Source: Onchocerca volvulus (lineage: Eukaryota; Nematoda; Chromadorea; Rhabditida; Onchocercidae). Taken from it: 64,000 nt of DNA. The notes below the pieces were generated by a model. That model was not told the DNA's origin, made no database searches, and saw only the letters and a list, made by a program, of their open reading frames with translations. The translations under genes and the position numbers were made by a program. Positions within the stretch are counted from its first letter, which is position 1. Every line of letters begins with the position of its first letter. The stretch is taken from the NCBI GenBank assembly GCA_000499405.2, contig HG738137.1:11964121-12028120 (forward strand), given 5' to 3'. Positions 1 through 13,376 of the stretch are shown in pieces.

Positions 1-102
1 GGATTTCCGAGAATATATTCGTTACGCAAAAATCATAAATCTATCCAACATCGAATTGGTTGTGCTTGATATAATTCCGAGTAGTTGTGGTGACTTTTGC
101 AG

Positions 103-1555
<1,453 letters not shown>

Positions 1556-2103
1556 TAATAGCCAATTAGTTTTCTCCCAATCACATTGTTATTATTTCAT
1601 TTAGAAAGAATTTCCAGTTTTTAATCTCAATCTTTCTCCAGTTGCTAATTAAATGCAGTTGTTATTTAATTAATTTAAAAGAATATTTCTCTTTTTTGTT
1701 ATGCTTTGTGGACATCATTATCAATATTTTTTTGCTTATTGCACTCTTTGTAGCATTATGCTGCATTGATATTTCCATTTCATTTTCTTGTTTCCATATG
1801 CTCCTGCTACACTGAATTTTTATCACATTTCATGTATTCATTTTTCTTTCGTGAACTATTTCAGGCGAGAAAAAAATAACTTTTTTATGATATAAGCGCA
1901 AAGATATTACGAGAGAAAAAAGAAACTACACTTACATTTGTTATTTCTTCAACCACTTTTCTATAATGCAAGCATAAAGATATCTGTGAAAAAAATTGTA
2001 TCTACATTGTCGGACAAATCCGAAAATTGACATAAATAAAGGGTGTTAAGGTTCAAGAAGCGCATAATTTCAAATGTACCAATAGGCCGATAACATAGGG
2101 TAA

Positions 2104-2144
2104 ACATGTTTGCCTCCAAACGCTCCAACTAACAGATAAACAAA
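2104..2144 (+). repeat. Dispersed ~41-bp repeat, copy 1
   Basis: Matches 38224-38265 with few differences; both share CCAAA(A)CGCTCC and TAACAGATAAACAAA blocks. Neither copy is in a coding exon. Copy 2 sits about 55 bp before a Helitron-like element, so this may be a fragment of a mobile family. Mapped by eye. Confidence 0.6.
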
Positions 2145-2152
2145 GCGAGATC

Positions 2153-2395
2153 ATGAGGCAACAAATTGGAGAACAGAAAAAAGGAAGGATTCTGAAAGGA
2201 TATATATATGAGGATCGAATTTGGAGCGGAAGTACATTCTTATTCCACGATTGGTCAGGGAATGCCAGTGTTTCTACAACAGTTTTTTACGAGAGTTTTC
2301 TACCCACAGTATTGTACAACGACCGTAGCGATAGTTCGATTCGAATTGATACGATAATCAACAATCAGGGATCAGAGCACTATTCTCTTCTATGA
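2153..2395 (+). CDS. Possible small ORF, 80 codons, unrecognised
   Basis: ATG-started open frame that begins 9 bp after the dispersed repeat. Its base composition is less AT-rich than the flanks. The product starts MRQQIGEQKKGRILKGYIYE, has no signal peptide, membrane segment or motif that I recognise, and no obvious splice partner. It could be a chance ORF, a decayed mobile-element fragment or a small gene. No function is claimed. Confidence 0.2.
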   Translation: MRQQIGEQKKGRILKGYIYEDRIWSGSTFLFHDWSGNASVSTTVFYESFLPTVLYNDRSDSSIRIDTIINNQGSEHYSLL

Positions 2396-3195
2396 GCAAA
2401 AAAGGAAAGAATATTCAATGATAAGTTATTTGGATATTTTCGAACAATTGTTTGTTTGTAATTGTTCTCCTTTCAATAAATACCTTTTTCTAACAGCAAC
2501 TGTCGCATTCGCAAGAATTATTTTCACGACATATATTTATAATTTTGATATCCAAATCAAGAAAAAGAAGGATGGAATTATTCATGACTGAACTTTAGCT
2601 ACGATTAATATTCACTACTTTTGCAATAAAAATGCAATAAGGGTAATGTTAAGCATTTCGTCTGGTAATCGAATAAGAAAACTTCAGTAACTATCGAAAG
2701 AGCGATATGTAAGCCACAAAACGATATGATAGCCAAATTCGAGTTTTATAATTATGATAATCCATAGCCTAAGTAATCAACCTTGCCATACTATGCTTTA
2801 ATAAATTATGATGATTAATTTAAAGTTCGTCAGGTTTAGCGTGGTCGCAATACTATAATATGGGAACATTTTATTTGGGAAATTACTCTGACGAGGATTA
2901 GCAACATAACAACAAACAATGGATATCAAAATGGCATACGAAGAAAATGGGAAAAGAATTTTGATTTCTAGCAACTTTTTAGGAATTTAGTATAATCTAT
3001 AAATTCGCAATGCAAAAAGTTAGAAGTGCGACAGTATATCCAGAGAGCAGTAGAATTTTCAATCAAGATGTTAGTACTATAAGAAATTGGAGATTTAGTA
3101 AGTACCCAAGGATTTGTGTGACTCAATTTTAATAGCGTTCCAAAGTAGAGCAATAGGAGAGACTAAAGCTCATTGATGTGGAACTATTATCGTCC

Positions 3196-4129
3196 TCATC
3201 TGTCAATATCCTCAAAATCAATATCCTCTTTCCCCTCATCTGAAAGTTCCATAAAACCTTTCTGAGGTATTTCACTTAACAAAACTTTTTCCTGTGGATT
3301 ATCTTTCTTCAACTTCTCTACTTTTCTCCATATTACAAAACCGATAACATGCCATCCCACAATAAAGAGAGCGAATGAAACTCTTGTATACCTGAAACGA
3401 AGAAGAAAAATCATTCAAATTTATCAAATTCTTCACAAATTAATTAGAGATTTTATGAAATGCTTCTGAATTCAATTTAGTTTAGAATTCTTTTCAATCT
3501 GAATTTAATTTGAAATTCTTTTCAATCTGAATCTCTTCTCACTGTACTGCGTCATAATCAAAGCATAAAAATAAAAAGCAAATTCGACCGAATGGTCATC
3601 TTACTTCATATCTCGCAATAAGGAAATCATTTATAACTATTAAGTTGATCTCTAAAGCTATGACATACAGATATGTTAAATAATAACTGCATTTTGTGTT
3701 CAGTATCTTATGAAAAAGAGGAACAAATTTAAATGAATCGAGCAATTAAGAAAGCAAAAATCGAGTCATTGTTTATAATGCGGATAGTTAGCTGCAATTT
3801 TCACAATTAAAACCTAATTCAGTTATAAAATTTATTCCCAACTGAAATTTTTCAGCATTAAAAATCCAGAAAAAAAAGCTTTTTAACTCACGAACCCTTG
3901 ATTGCAGTATTCAGATTTTTTGATCTAACAAAGAATATAAGAATAATTCAGAATGTTAAAATTTAGAAGAATGCCATTATTTCTCAAAATCTTTTCATTT
4001 TTTCATTCTTCTTTGTAAACAGAAATACTGAACTAACCCTTTTGTTAACTGCTGATATGATAAACGTGATGGTGGTCGTCTATTACGAATATATTGTCGC
4101 CATTTCCGTCGCCATTCCCAAATTAACAT
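3196..4129 (-). CDS. Small single-pass membrane protein, 95 aa, unrecognised
   Basis: Two exons: complement(4038..4129) and complement(3196..3391), with a GTTAGT donor and TTTCAG acceptor; the split codon GG/G gives Gly31, so phase is exact. The N-terminus (MLIWEWRRKWRQYIRNRRPP) is rich in Arg and Trp, then a hydrophobic helix at about residues 35-50 (SFALFIVGWHVIGFVIW), then a charged tail ending EDIDFEDIDR. The shape (basic N-terminus, one helix, charged tail) resembles small inner-mitochondrial or ER membrane proteins of the SMIM kind, but I do not recognise a family. The ATG lies only 46 nt after the NOP10 stop, with that gene's AATAAA between them, so it is probably the downstream cistron of an operon. 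An upstream start is not excluded. Confidence 0.7.
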
Positions 4130-4137
4130 ATTAAAAA

Positions 4138-4139
4138 CT
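4138..4139 (-). promoter_or_regulatory. Candidate spliced-leader acceptor for the microprotein
   Basis: On the minus strand the sequence AATATAG is followed by eight bases and the ATG at 4129. It is the only AG between the NOP10 AATAAA and that ATG, so if the downstream message is trans-spliced this is the acceptor. The polypyrimidine context is weak. Confidence 0.35.
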
Positions 4140-4162
4140 ATATTTGTAATCTTTTTGTTGCT

Positions 4163-4168
4163 TTTATT
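4163..4168 (-). terminator. Poly-A signal AATAAA of NOP10
   Basis: Minus-strand AATAAA starting 8 nt after the NOP10 stop codon (4178-4176). Cleavage 10-25 nt further would fall almost at the candidate spliced-leader acceptor of the next gene. Confidence 0.6.
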
Positions 4169-4175
4169 GCCTATA

Positions 4176-5454
4176 TTAATAAACTGGCTTCGATTGCATT
4201 GTAGGCAAAATATTAAAACGTTTCTTGATAATTATCCTATATTTGGAATTCTTGTCTTCAGGTGAAAAACGAGCTGGATGAGCGCTTTGCGTTTGTCGAC
4301 CTTGCGGATCTGTGGCCTGAAACAATACATATCAAAATAATATTTTCCTAATCTTACCAGAAAATTTTGAAGTTTCGGAAGTTTTAAAATCAAATCATTT
4401 TTTCCCCTTTTTCAAATACTATCATCAGATTGATGTATATGTTGATATTTTTAGATGAGAGAAATACTAAACTTGAAAATTTGAATTTATTTTAAAATAT
4501 AAGTTTATGAGACATTGTTCATATATTATCCATTCATTAAGATAACTGATTAAGCATTCATTATTTTAAGGGCTACTTATTCACTACCTCCCCCAATCAT
4601 TTCTTCAATCTTAGAAACATTGTTCCTCAAAATTGACTAGATTTTATAGATTCTTTATTCCTAGGGGACAAATGTTATTTGGGATACAGGTAAAAAGTCA
4701 GGAAGGTGGGTAAAATGAACTTTAGGAACTTTAATTCCTTCTAAATTTTGCAGAAACATCACTATCAATAAAACTAATTGTTAGGATGATCATTTCTTAT
4801 CAGCCAAAACACAAAATTATTCCTAAGCAATATCACGACATATAAGATATGATTAACATTGATAATTACAACTATTTCGAGAAAACCAATGAAAACCATT
4901 ACGATCACAAACATGATGATTTAAAATCACAACTTTATCTTTTTGAGTTCTCATTATTTTTTCTAAAAAAATCATGACGACAATTTTGATAACAACAGTC
5001 TTATTATCCTTTTCTAGCCTCATCAATTTTAATAGGTTTTCACTGGCTAAATAATATTTTCATGGGCCTAAATAGTCTACAGACAACTGCTTTTATAAAT
5101 TAAGAACCAGCCATTCAAAACATGAATTATGCAATATAAAATATCTAATCATAATAACCGAAATCACTGACATCATTTTTACTGTTATTATATCACCATT
5201 ATTCAACAATGAGAATTCATGATGTTGTTTGATCATTTATTTTAGCATTTTAGGTTGATGCTAACTGTCAACTCAACATTTTAGCATTTTTCAAAAAAAA
5301 AAACTTCAAAATGCTTTCTAAATCATTCCATTTAATGAAACAATTGAATCATTCGGTATTCAATAAATTATCAATGAATGATAAGCGTAAATTAACTCAC
5401 TTTCAAAGTATAAATTCTATTTCCTTCTTCGTCCAAATAAAACTTTAGATACAT
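4176..5454 (-). CDS. nola-3: H/ACA ribonucleoprotein subunit NOP10
   Basis: Smallest protein of the H/ACA snoRNP (with dyskerin, GAR1, NHP2), needed for rRNA pseudouridylation in the nucleolus. Two exons: complement(5401..5454) and complement(4176..4316), giving 64 aa, exactly the family length. Diagnostic text: [18 protein letters not shown] in exon 1; [13 protein letters not shown] and [11 protein letters not shown] in exon 2. GTGAGT donor, TTTCAG acceptor. The zinc-ribbon cysteines of archaeal NOP10 are absent, as usual in eukaryotes. A strong TTTTGCAG acceptor lies 12 nt before the ATG, which fits spliced-leader addition. In C. elegans, from memory, nola-3 (C25A1.6) also neighbours fath-1 (C25A1.5), which would make this a conserved gene pair. 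Confidence 0.93.
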
Positions 5455-5466
5455 TACACCAAATAT

Positions 5467-5474
5467 CTGCAAAA
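5467..5474 (-). promoter_or_regulatory. Likely trans-splice acceptor of NOP10
   Basis: Minus-strand ATTTTGCAG immediately precedes the 12-nt leader ATATTTGGTGTA and the NOP10 ATG. No 5' cis exon is needed because the protein is already full length, so this acceptor most likely takes the spliced leader. Confidence 0.55.
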
Positions 5475-7021
5475 TCAATATATGTAAATCTAGTTATGAG
5501 TAATACAAAAACAAATTAGAATGTCCACGCCACCCCGAACCTCAGTCAGTTAATACTCCCGAATAAACTCCTCAGCCCATAACCCCAAAAGCAGCAAATG
5601 CGGCCCCTCGATGTCTCATCCTTGCTTATGAAAATCACTGGTCCCATGAAAATTCACCAACACTACCAACAATCATACTGTATTCTTTGTATTTTTATTG
5701 AATTATATTCTTAATTGCACAGCATCTATCCGTTGCTATGGCTTATTAATCCTCAGAATCAGTCTCTCATAATAAATTGGAGAGGAAAAAAGTTAGCCTT
5801 TTACTACAACAATCTCAATAACTTATGATAACAATCATCACAAGTTATTGGAATCATTTACCATTGATTACAGAAGTTATATCGCAAATGTTTACTATCT
5901 AACTCTCGCTTCACCTCGAATTCTGCCCTAAATAAACTCGCTGTTGGATGATTTCCCCTAACCTAATCCATCTTGAGAAATAAGAAAAATTTAATGACTA
6001 GGGGCTAATGATGTCAATTATCAAATCTTAGAAATACATTCTTCCGCTCTCATTATTTCTGATGTTCAAATAAATCTTCATGTTCAATTTCGCACTTTTG
6101 ATTTGATTAATGAACTAAAACTTATTCAAAGGACTGTAAGTTTCAGTTACAAGTTAACAGGCAAAATTTCTATTTCTTGAATATTAATAGATAAATTTTG
6201 TATTGAATCTATTTCATCGTTTTAATAACAATGAGCTCCTCTTTATCTCTACGCTATCATTATTTTGTCTGAGGCAATTTTCCAAACAAAATATTATTTA
6301 TTGAATAAATATAATAATTTGGCACGAAATATTGCAAAAAAAACACAGAACATAAGACAATCACAAGTAAACATCAGTTTATGGATTTAAAATACAATGT
6401 TCCAAAAATCTACCTCTAATAAATTGAATTATTTGACATGAAAGAAACATTCGAAAGAGAAGGATTAGATAGAGATTTTGGACAACATCAAACATTCATA
6501 AATTATTTTTACGATTTATCAAAAATATTTCTATTAAATAATTTTTAATTATTCAAAAAATTAGGCTTTTTTCTCCTCTTATGTTACAGCGTTTTGTGTT
6601 ATTTTAGACAATAATAGAATTGCAGTATTTCTAGCGCTTACTTTGCACTATCGTGAATGAAAGAGGTATAATTTGGTATGATATCAAGTTGCGGCATAAT
6701 ATTTAATTTATGAGGTTGCGGCATATAAGCTCTCAGGATACAAAACACTGTGCTAATTACATGTTAACAGCATAATTTTATAAGTATTCAATAATAATGC
6801 AATGTATAAAATAAACAAAGTAACAAAATAGACAAAGTTCTAAGAAATTAAAAATAGAAAATAAAGTTCGAAGAAATTGAAACTTTTTATAAATTAGAGC
6901 GCAGTCTAGGAAATCAAATTCATATGTTTTTAAATAATAAACAAAATATAAATTTAGTGTTTAAAAAGGATATTCGAAATGAGCAGAAGTTCAACGATTA
7001 ATATAAGATAATCAAACTTGA
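5467..7021. other. Spacer between fath-1 and NOP10
   Basis: About 1.55 kb between the fath-1 stop and the NOP10 acceptor. Most is AT-rich with no coding signal. A patch at about 5525-5670 is clearly richer in C and G (blocks such as CACCCCGAACCTCAGTCAG and GCGGCCCCTCGATG) and sits just upstream of NOP10, where a promoter or a small non-coding RNA could lie. I find no convincing box C/D or tRNA structure in it. Confidence 0.5.
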
Positions 7022-10000
7022 TTATAGTGGCCCTACGCCAACTGTGTTAAAAACATAATCCCATAAAACGGTCGATATGCCAAAAGCTAAAAAATAATTG
7101 AAAAAATTTGTTTTATTAATTTTTCTACCATATTTTATAAATAAAATTCCTTCTCGACAATTCCAAAAAATTTAAATTAACAAAATCCCTTGTTTTAAGT
7201 AACTTTCTATTCTAAACAGTTATTTTGGCAAGAACATAGAATAAAAAGTGACCATATCTAACAGCTTTATATTCACAAGATCAAAAAAAAAAGGAGGATA
7301 ATACTCTTAACTAATAGTATAATTTTCAAATATGAAAACTGATTGAGATTTCGCCAAATTAAATTGTGTTTCACTGCGTATATGAAATTAACCTAAAGAA
7401 GGAGTTCCTTTTTTATAGATAATTTTGCTTCAATTCAATTTAATTATGAAGTCAAAAAAGGCAGCGTATTTTGTGAATAGAAATCGAAATCGTTACAAAA
7501 AACTAAAACAATAATAAAAAATTGAAGAAAAACGTACCCAGATCGAAATGCTTAAAATGATGATTATTATGGTAGACTTTCCGAAAATGTAGATTTGTTC
7601 CCGGTAACGGATCGGCATGATGAAAATAATAATGGGAACAATCGTAAATAATATAGCCAAACAGTTTGCCAGCCCCAAAACAACAAAATATGTCGTACGG
7701 AAGCAATGATGAATATAAATAATAAAAAAAGGCAACAATCGGAGCTGCCGGAACTGGTGGAAAAACTAAACGATCACCATCCATCGGCGTCTATAATATT
7801 AGATGGGTTACAAATAAATTAAAAGAATAACTTTCCGACTTATTTCTTTAGGAACACTCCTTATTTAATAATTAAATTTAATTTTTTGAATCCCATGAGT
7901 TTTAATGTTTGCGTTAACAAAACCGATTAAAGAAAAGTATATGTGTTTGAACAATTTTACATTACAATCAAAAATACGGAAAATTTTTAAAGCAAAACTT
8001 CCAAGTGCAATTACTATTAAAATAATAATTGGAAATAAAATAAGTACATATAAAGACAATGCGAATTTGTAATAAAAGCGTGGGAAATTGGAAAGCATAA
8101 AAAAAAAAAAATCTAACTTTATGATGCAAACCGTGCAACAAGAAATGTAAAATGATTTGGAAACGCGATTCTGGATTAGGCTTCCAGTGGAATGCAAAAC
8201 GATGAAGAAGATATTCCATAAGAGTCCATGCAAGAACACCTAATGTGAAAAGAACTGCCCAAATAATGAGACAATACAAAAATTCTGAAAATATTCATAA
8301 GATTAACAAATTCACATAGAAGAAATTTCTGGAAATTTACGAAAATCAATAAACTATTATACAAAATTGACATATTTAAAGTATTAATTAGCTTTCTTTA
8401 ACCCTAAATTTTGAATTTATTGGGATCATATTCTGAGCGTTTTTATATAATCAAGACATGAGTCAATCATATTTCTATATTAAGCCAATTTTTTTGATGT
8501 TATAAACATTTTAATCCTAATTAATTACAAAAATTTCTTCATAACTGATGGCTGAACATTACCTACATTTAAACAAATATATTTTTTTAAGACTGATAGT
8601 GAAAATCACCATAGTTCTGGAAAATCAGTGAAAATCCTCGCGCTGTGAAAATAATCACTAAAGGCAACCAAACAAGTGGTACTATCCACCAACTTGTCCT
8701 AGTCATATTTTCTAAAACATCTGACTCAAACAATCGAAGTGTTCCATCGTACGGTTGATGGATCCATGTCCAATAGCGATCACCCAAATTACCAACTTTA
8801 TTTAAAACCGGTTTATCAGATAATAAATCATCATCTGCCTTCAAAAAGAGAAAAAATTACGAATTCTTATTATCAAGTATACTATCAGTTGGCACCAATT
8901 ATCAAAAAATATAAATCATTTGTCAATAATTAGTATTTAAGTTGGAACAACTTGTGGAAAAAATCGGAGTCATCGGAAACCATGATAGCTAGACAATTAA
9001 TGCCTGAAGTTTCTATCATTTGGAGCATCCCAGCAATACAAATTGTATATTATACATTGGTCTTTCCAAACAGTTTCCGATATTAACAGTCAAATAATTT
9101 TCCTTTTTTGGACCCACTCGCTAGTTAGAAGTTGTTCTTGATTTTGAATTTCAATAATTCAAGAATTTTTGAATAACATTCGAAAAACGAAACTTCTCAC
9201 TTATCATACATGAATCCCTATTTATCTCAAACAATAATTTCCCCCATGACATGAATTTTTAAAGATTTCATTCGACAGAAGCATAGAAAATCTTGACATA
9301 TTAGAATTTCTGAGTAGCGATTACTTCAATCATTATAATTTAAAATATTACATAATAATATGCAATTGATAACATTTTGATTTTGCGCACTTAATAGTAT
9401 ATTTCTTATTAAAATCTTCAATTATTTGAATGCTATCATTAATAATTTAATATCACAGTCTGATATTACCAATAACTATTCTGTATTATAATATTATAAA
9501 TCAGCAAAATGATGAATGCAGATTCATTTTTTAATTACTTTTAACAAAAGAAAATCTAAATATATCACGAATAAGAAAATTTCGATATCAGTACTAAGAC
9601 AACAATTGTTTATCATTTGCAGAATAATCAATCATTACTTCCCTAAAACTATTTAATAGTAAGAAAAAGAATTATACATTATTTATTAAAATATCTATTC
9701 TTTCTTCAGAAATTTATTATGCATAATATATTACGATCAAAATAACAAACTTCGTAGCAAATGCTGACGGCATATTTTTGCAGCATGCGATATGCAGCTG
9801 CTGAATGTGCATGTTTAACACCAAGGATACGTTTAGTACCATTCATATATTCATCAACATCTTCACCAGCTAAATGTTTGAGCACCTAAAACAAAATACA
9901 AAATTTATCAGTATATAAAGTCATAAGCATATTTTATTAATAATTACACTCATTACTTTCAATTATAATGATACAGTTATGTTATTTATCTCATTCTTAT

Positions 10001-11808
10001 TTATTCTTGATTATTTCTCTCTGATAAAATGTTCGAAACGTACTACAAAGATGAATTTCCCCTGCATAATTATAATAATATAACTATGTTAATCTTCCGA
10101 TAAGGTGTATTGTTCGAGTGTTCTGGATAATTTTCTGGATATTACGTCTAACAATAATATCATAGCTTATAGATAAGATCCCTAATAAGATTATATAACA
10201 CCCGTGTTCTGTTGCTTTCGAAATTATGATAAGATTCCTGCTAAGATTATATAATATTCATGCTATGATTGTGACTAACTGTTAAATCATTTCGATTGGT
10301 AGAATATTCATAGAATGATTCACAGATATACAAAAATACCTTAGAAAATGAAGAATTTAAATCGTTTATGTTTAAAATATCTCAAAATCATTTTATTCAA
10401 AATAAGAAGCAAAAAATAAAAATAAAAAATAAAATGATAAAACCTTCTGTCCGCCAGGATGTTTCGATGCAAACAATGCTACGTCGTACAATATTCCGTT
10501 AATTCGTAATAATAACGGTCGTTCTCGCAAATTACAAACTTTCATAGTATTTTTATTCACAATTAGTAACTGCACTCCGCATCATTTAATATCATCGCTT
10601 AAAATTACCGTAATGAGAAATCCTGAATGAAGATTACCAAATTTGTCGATACATATGGAACTAACAGTATGAGTATATCGAAATACCTATAATGAAATAG
10701 GGTAATATGGGATAAAGATATTAGTAATGAAATTGAATTTTTTGAAAATTTGTAAAATTGGATTCTTTTGAAAAAAGTAGGGAATAATAGAATTTGCGCG
10801 AATTCTTCAGAGTTAATAAATTTTGCAGCTAAAAATGCAATAAAACAGCAAATAAATGAATGGTTAAATCGCGTGACAAATTTATGAATGTTGAATAAAT
10901 AACGAATAAATAACTGAGCAATTAAATTAAGTGAATAATTAATGAACAATGGTATGTCTATAATGGAAGCTAATAAAAGACTGATGAATAAACAACGAAT
11001 AATTAATTTAGCAACTAAGTAGGTACTAATATAAATGAATTAAACAACTAATCAAATAAATAAAATTTAGTTATTCAATTTATCAATCGTTCAATTTAAG
11101 CAAACAGCTAATTAGTTAGCAAATAGTTAGGTAATTAAGTGACTTGAAAAACAGCAATTGTTGGAGATGAAAGTCATATGACGCAAAGATGATTAATAAA
11201 AAGCAAAGAATAATTCTGAAGACAATTAATGATAAGTAAAAGTATGAATGAATATGAATGTCAGAAATATCAACAATTCTCAAAAATTTAAGCAAACATT
11301 AGGATTATCAATAATTATCAACAATTTTAGCAATAAAATCAACAATTTAATATTCAGAAAAAAAATCGCAGTAGTTCTTATCAGAACTACTTAGTGTAAA
11401 ATAATTCCTTTTAATGATGGCATGATAATTGATTGGGGCAACAAATACATAATCGTTTACGAAGATATGTAAAACTAATTCCCGAAAAAAAAACATTCCT
11501 TAATGCTATTCATTCTGTTGTAATACAATCTAGATTGATTAATTTCCACTATTTTAACTAACATATCAATCTACTAATCGTTTACATTTTTGGTTTTTTT
11601 TTCTTTTTTTTTTTGAGACAGAGAGAGGGAGAGGGAGAGAGAAAGGTATAACACATATTCTAAATGTTTTTCAACTATATAATTATTTCAAAAAACTTTC
11701 AATCAATAATTTTAATTGAGTTTAAAAACAAGAGCGGGAATTAAAATACAAATTTGAATTAAACAATAAACACCGCGAAAACAAATTTGTTCTTACCGTA
11801 TAAATCAT
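7022..11808 (-). CDS. fath-1: Fatty acid 2-hydroxylase (cytochrome b5 domain + sterol-desaturase-type hydroxylase)
   Basis: ER membrane enzyme that adds a 2-hydroxyl to fatty acids destined for sphingolipids. Exons, all complement: 11797-11808, 10444-10569, 9751-9885, 8610-8838, 8118-8284, 7538-7790, 7022-7086; 987 nt, 328 aa, all phases match. Residues ~5-90 are a cytochrome b5 fold with haem ligands His41 (HPGG) and His73 (KHAHS). The membrane hydroxylase follows, with histidine clusters EYLLHRFAFHW (~191-201), LHFLLHGLHHK (~213-223), YDCSHYYFHH and HNNHHFKH, which bind the di-metal centre. RLVFPPVPA and FGIST..WDYVF are family signatures. The first exon is only 12 nt (Met-Ile-Tyr-Thr) but has a strong GTAAGA donor, stays in frame, and brings the HPGG motif to the position seen in the human enzyme. 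An alternative start is the in-frame ATG at 10545, giving 316 aa. Confidence 0.93.
11615..11646 (+). repeat. GA-rich simple repeat
   Basis: GAGACAGAGAGAGGGAGAGG and similar, directly after a poly-T tract, inside fath-1 intron 1. It is complementary to the CT tract at 12067-12118, so the two could pair as an inverted repeat across about 420 bp. Confidence 0.8.
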
Positions 11809-12066
11809 CTGCTGGATAAATCGATCAGCTTGAATACGAAGTTTATTCCCAACAAAGTAAGCTAATCTTCATGAAGTAGTTGATGTATACGACAGACTTA
11901 ATGGAATGCGATTCATTACAGCAATGATTTTTGATGCTTTGAAGATTTTCTATGTAACTAATCGTTCGGTAATTTCTATCTGTTAGAGATTTTTCTACCG
12001 TTTTGCTTCCAGAAATTTCCAGAAAAATCAATTTACTCCTTTTCTACTTCAGTCTCTACCTTTTTC

Positions 12067-12118
12067 TTCCCTCTCTCTCTCTCTCCTCTCGCTCCCTCTC
12101 TCTCTCTCTGTCTCTTTC
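12067..12118 (+). repeat. CT-rich microsatellite
   Basis: Runs of CTCTCTCTCT broken by CCTCTCGCTCC and TGTCTC. Simple repeat upstream of the fath-1 first exon; reverse complement of the GA tract at 11615-11646. Confidence 0.9.
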
Positions 12119-13376
12119 ATTTCTATTCTCACTTTTATAACATTTATCTTTAATGGAATGTGCAAATTATTTGCAAAAGAATGCAAATCAATTCATTTCC
12201 TGACATAAAATAACGAAAATTTTATTGGATATTTAAAAAATTTTTTCCCATTATTTCGCTCTTTGGAAATTGCTCTTTTCCAATCTTTCTATTCATCTCA
12301 AATACAATAATATCAGCATATATTGCAAAGAAATTTAATTTCTTTTACATATATATATATATATCATATTACACATTCTATTCAAATTTAATTTCCTATA
12401 AATATATCTATTATATTTAATTTCCAAAAAGAAAAAAAAAGAGAGAAAGAAATGAATAAAAACAAATTATTTTCAAAAAAAAAAGTGATGAAAAGAACAA
12501 ATCATACATTTAGCAATCTATTTGTGAGAAATAAAAAGTAATAAAAAATTGCTTCCATATATCCATCCTCCCAAATATAATACAATATCAGCATATATAA
12601 AATTTAATTGTTCTTTTTAAAGGAAAAAAAGTGACGAAATTTAACTTTTTATGTGAAAATTTTCGAAAAAAAGAAAGTAACGAAATTAATTTATATACAT
12701 ATAACGGAATTTCATATATAGATGATTTCTTATCATATTATACATTCCATTTGATTTAATTTCTTGTAAATACTTCACATCTATATTTATTTTTAAAAAA
12801 TATATATTTTTCAAAAAAGATTAATGGAAAAAAAAACAAATTATATATTTGAGCAAATTTATTTGTGAGAAATAAAATTTCCCATATTTATCATATTATA
12901 CAATTTTATTTCAATAATTTCCCACAAATATTCTACATGCTACATTTGTTTAAAAAAAAAAACAAAAATTCGATTAAAAAAAGGTGTGAAACGAATAAAT
13001 TATACGCTTAGCATAGTCGATTTATGAAAAATAAAAATAAAATTAAAATTGCCGTGGGCATTAATTTATTTATAATTCTTATATCATAATGAGAAGGTGA
13101 GAAAGAGAGAGGGAGAGAGGGAAAAAACGAAGAAATAAGTGAATAAATAGGAAGAAATAGGCTCTAAATGATCGGTGATCAAACGTGGCTGTTGGCAATC
13201 GTCGAGAAATTCAGCATGGAAATGCGAAAAAAAAAGAGTAAATACTAATGAAACTTGTTATTTTGTTGTGTCTATGAATTGCTTTCATATTAATGAATTA
13301 ATTTTGTTCCAAACACACAAACAAATGATTTTGTAATTAAAATTTAACAATTCGAAAAATGTGGGAAAAATTGTTT

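Larger units (their letters stand above)
1556..3195. other. Intergenic region between eEF1A and the minus-strand microprotein gene
   Basis: Convergent intergenic spacer of 1.6 kb, the 3' ends of both flanking genes facing it. The first AATAAA after the eEF1A stop that I see is at 2035-2040. It also holds a 41-bp repeat shared with 38224-38265 and an open frame of 80 codons at 2153-2395, listed separately. The rest shows nothing I can support. Confidence 0.7.

Noticed and set aside
5525..5670. Box C/D snoRNA candidate on the minus strand (GTGATTT ... CTGA)
   Set aside because: The C box is poor and no terminal stem closes the boxes.
11843..12031. 62-codon minus-strand ORF upstream of fath-1
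   Set aside because: No recognisable motif; it overlaps the region just 5' of the fath-1 start and is more likely leader or promoter sequence.
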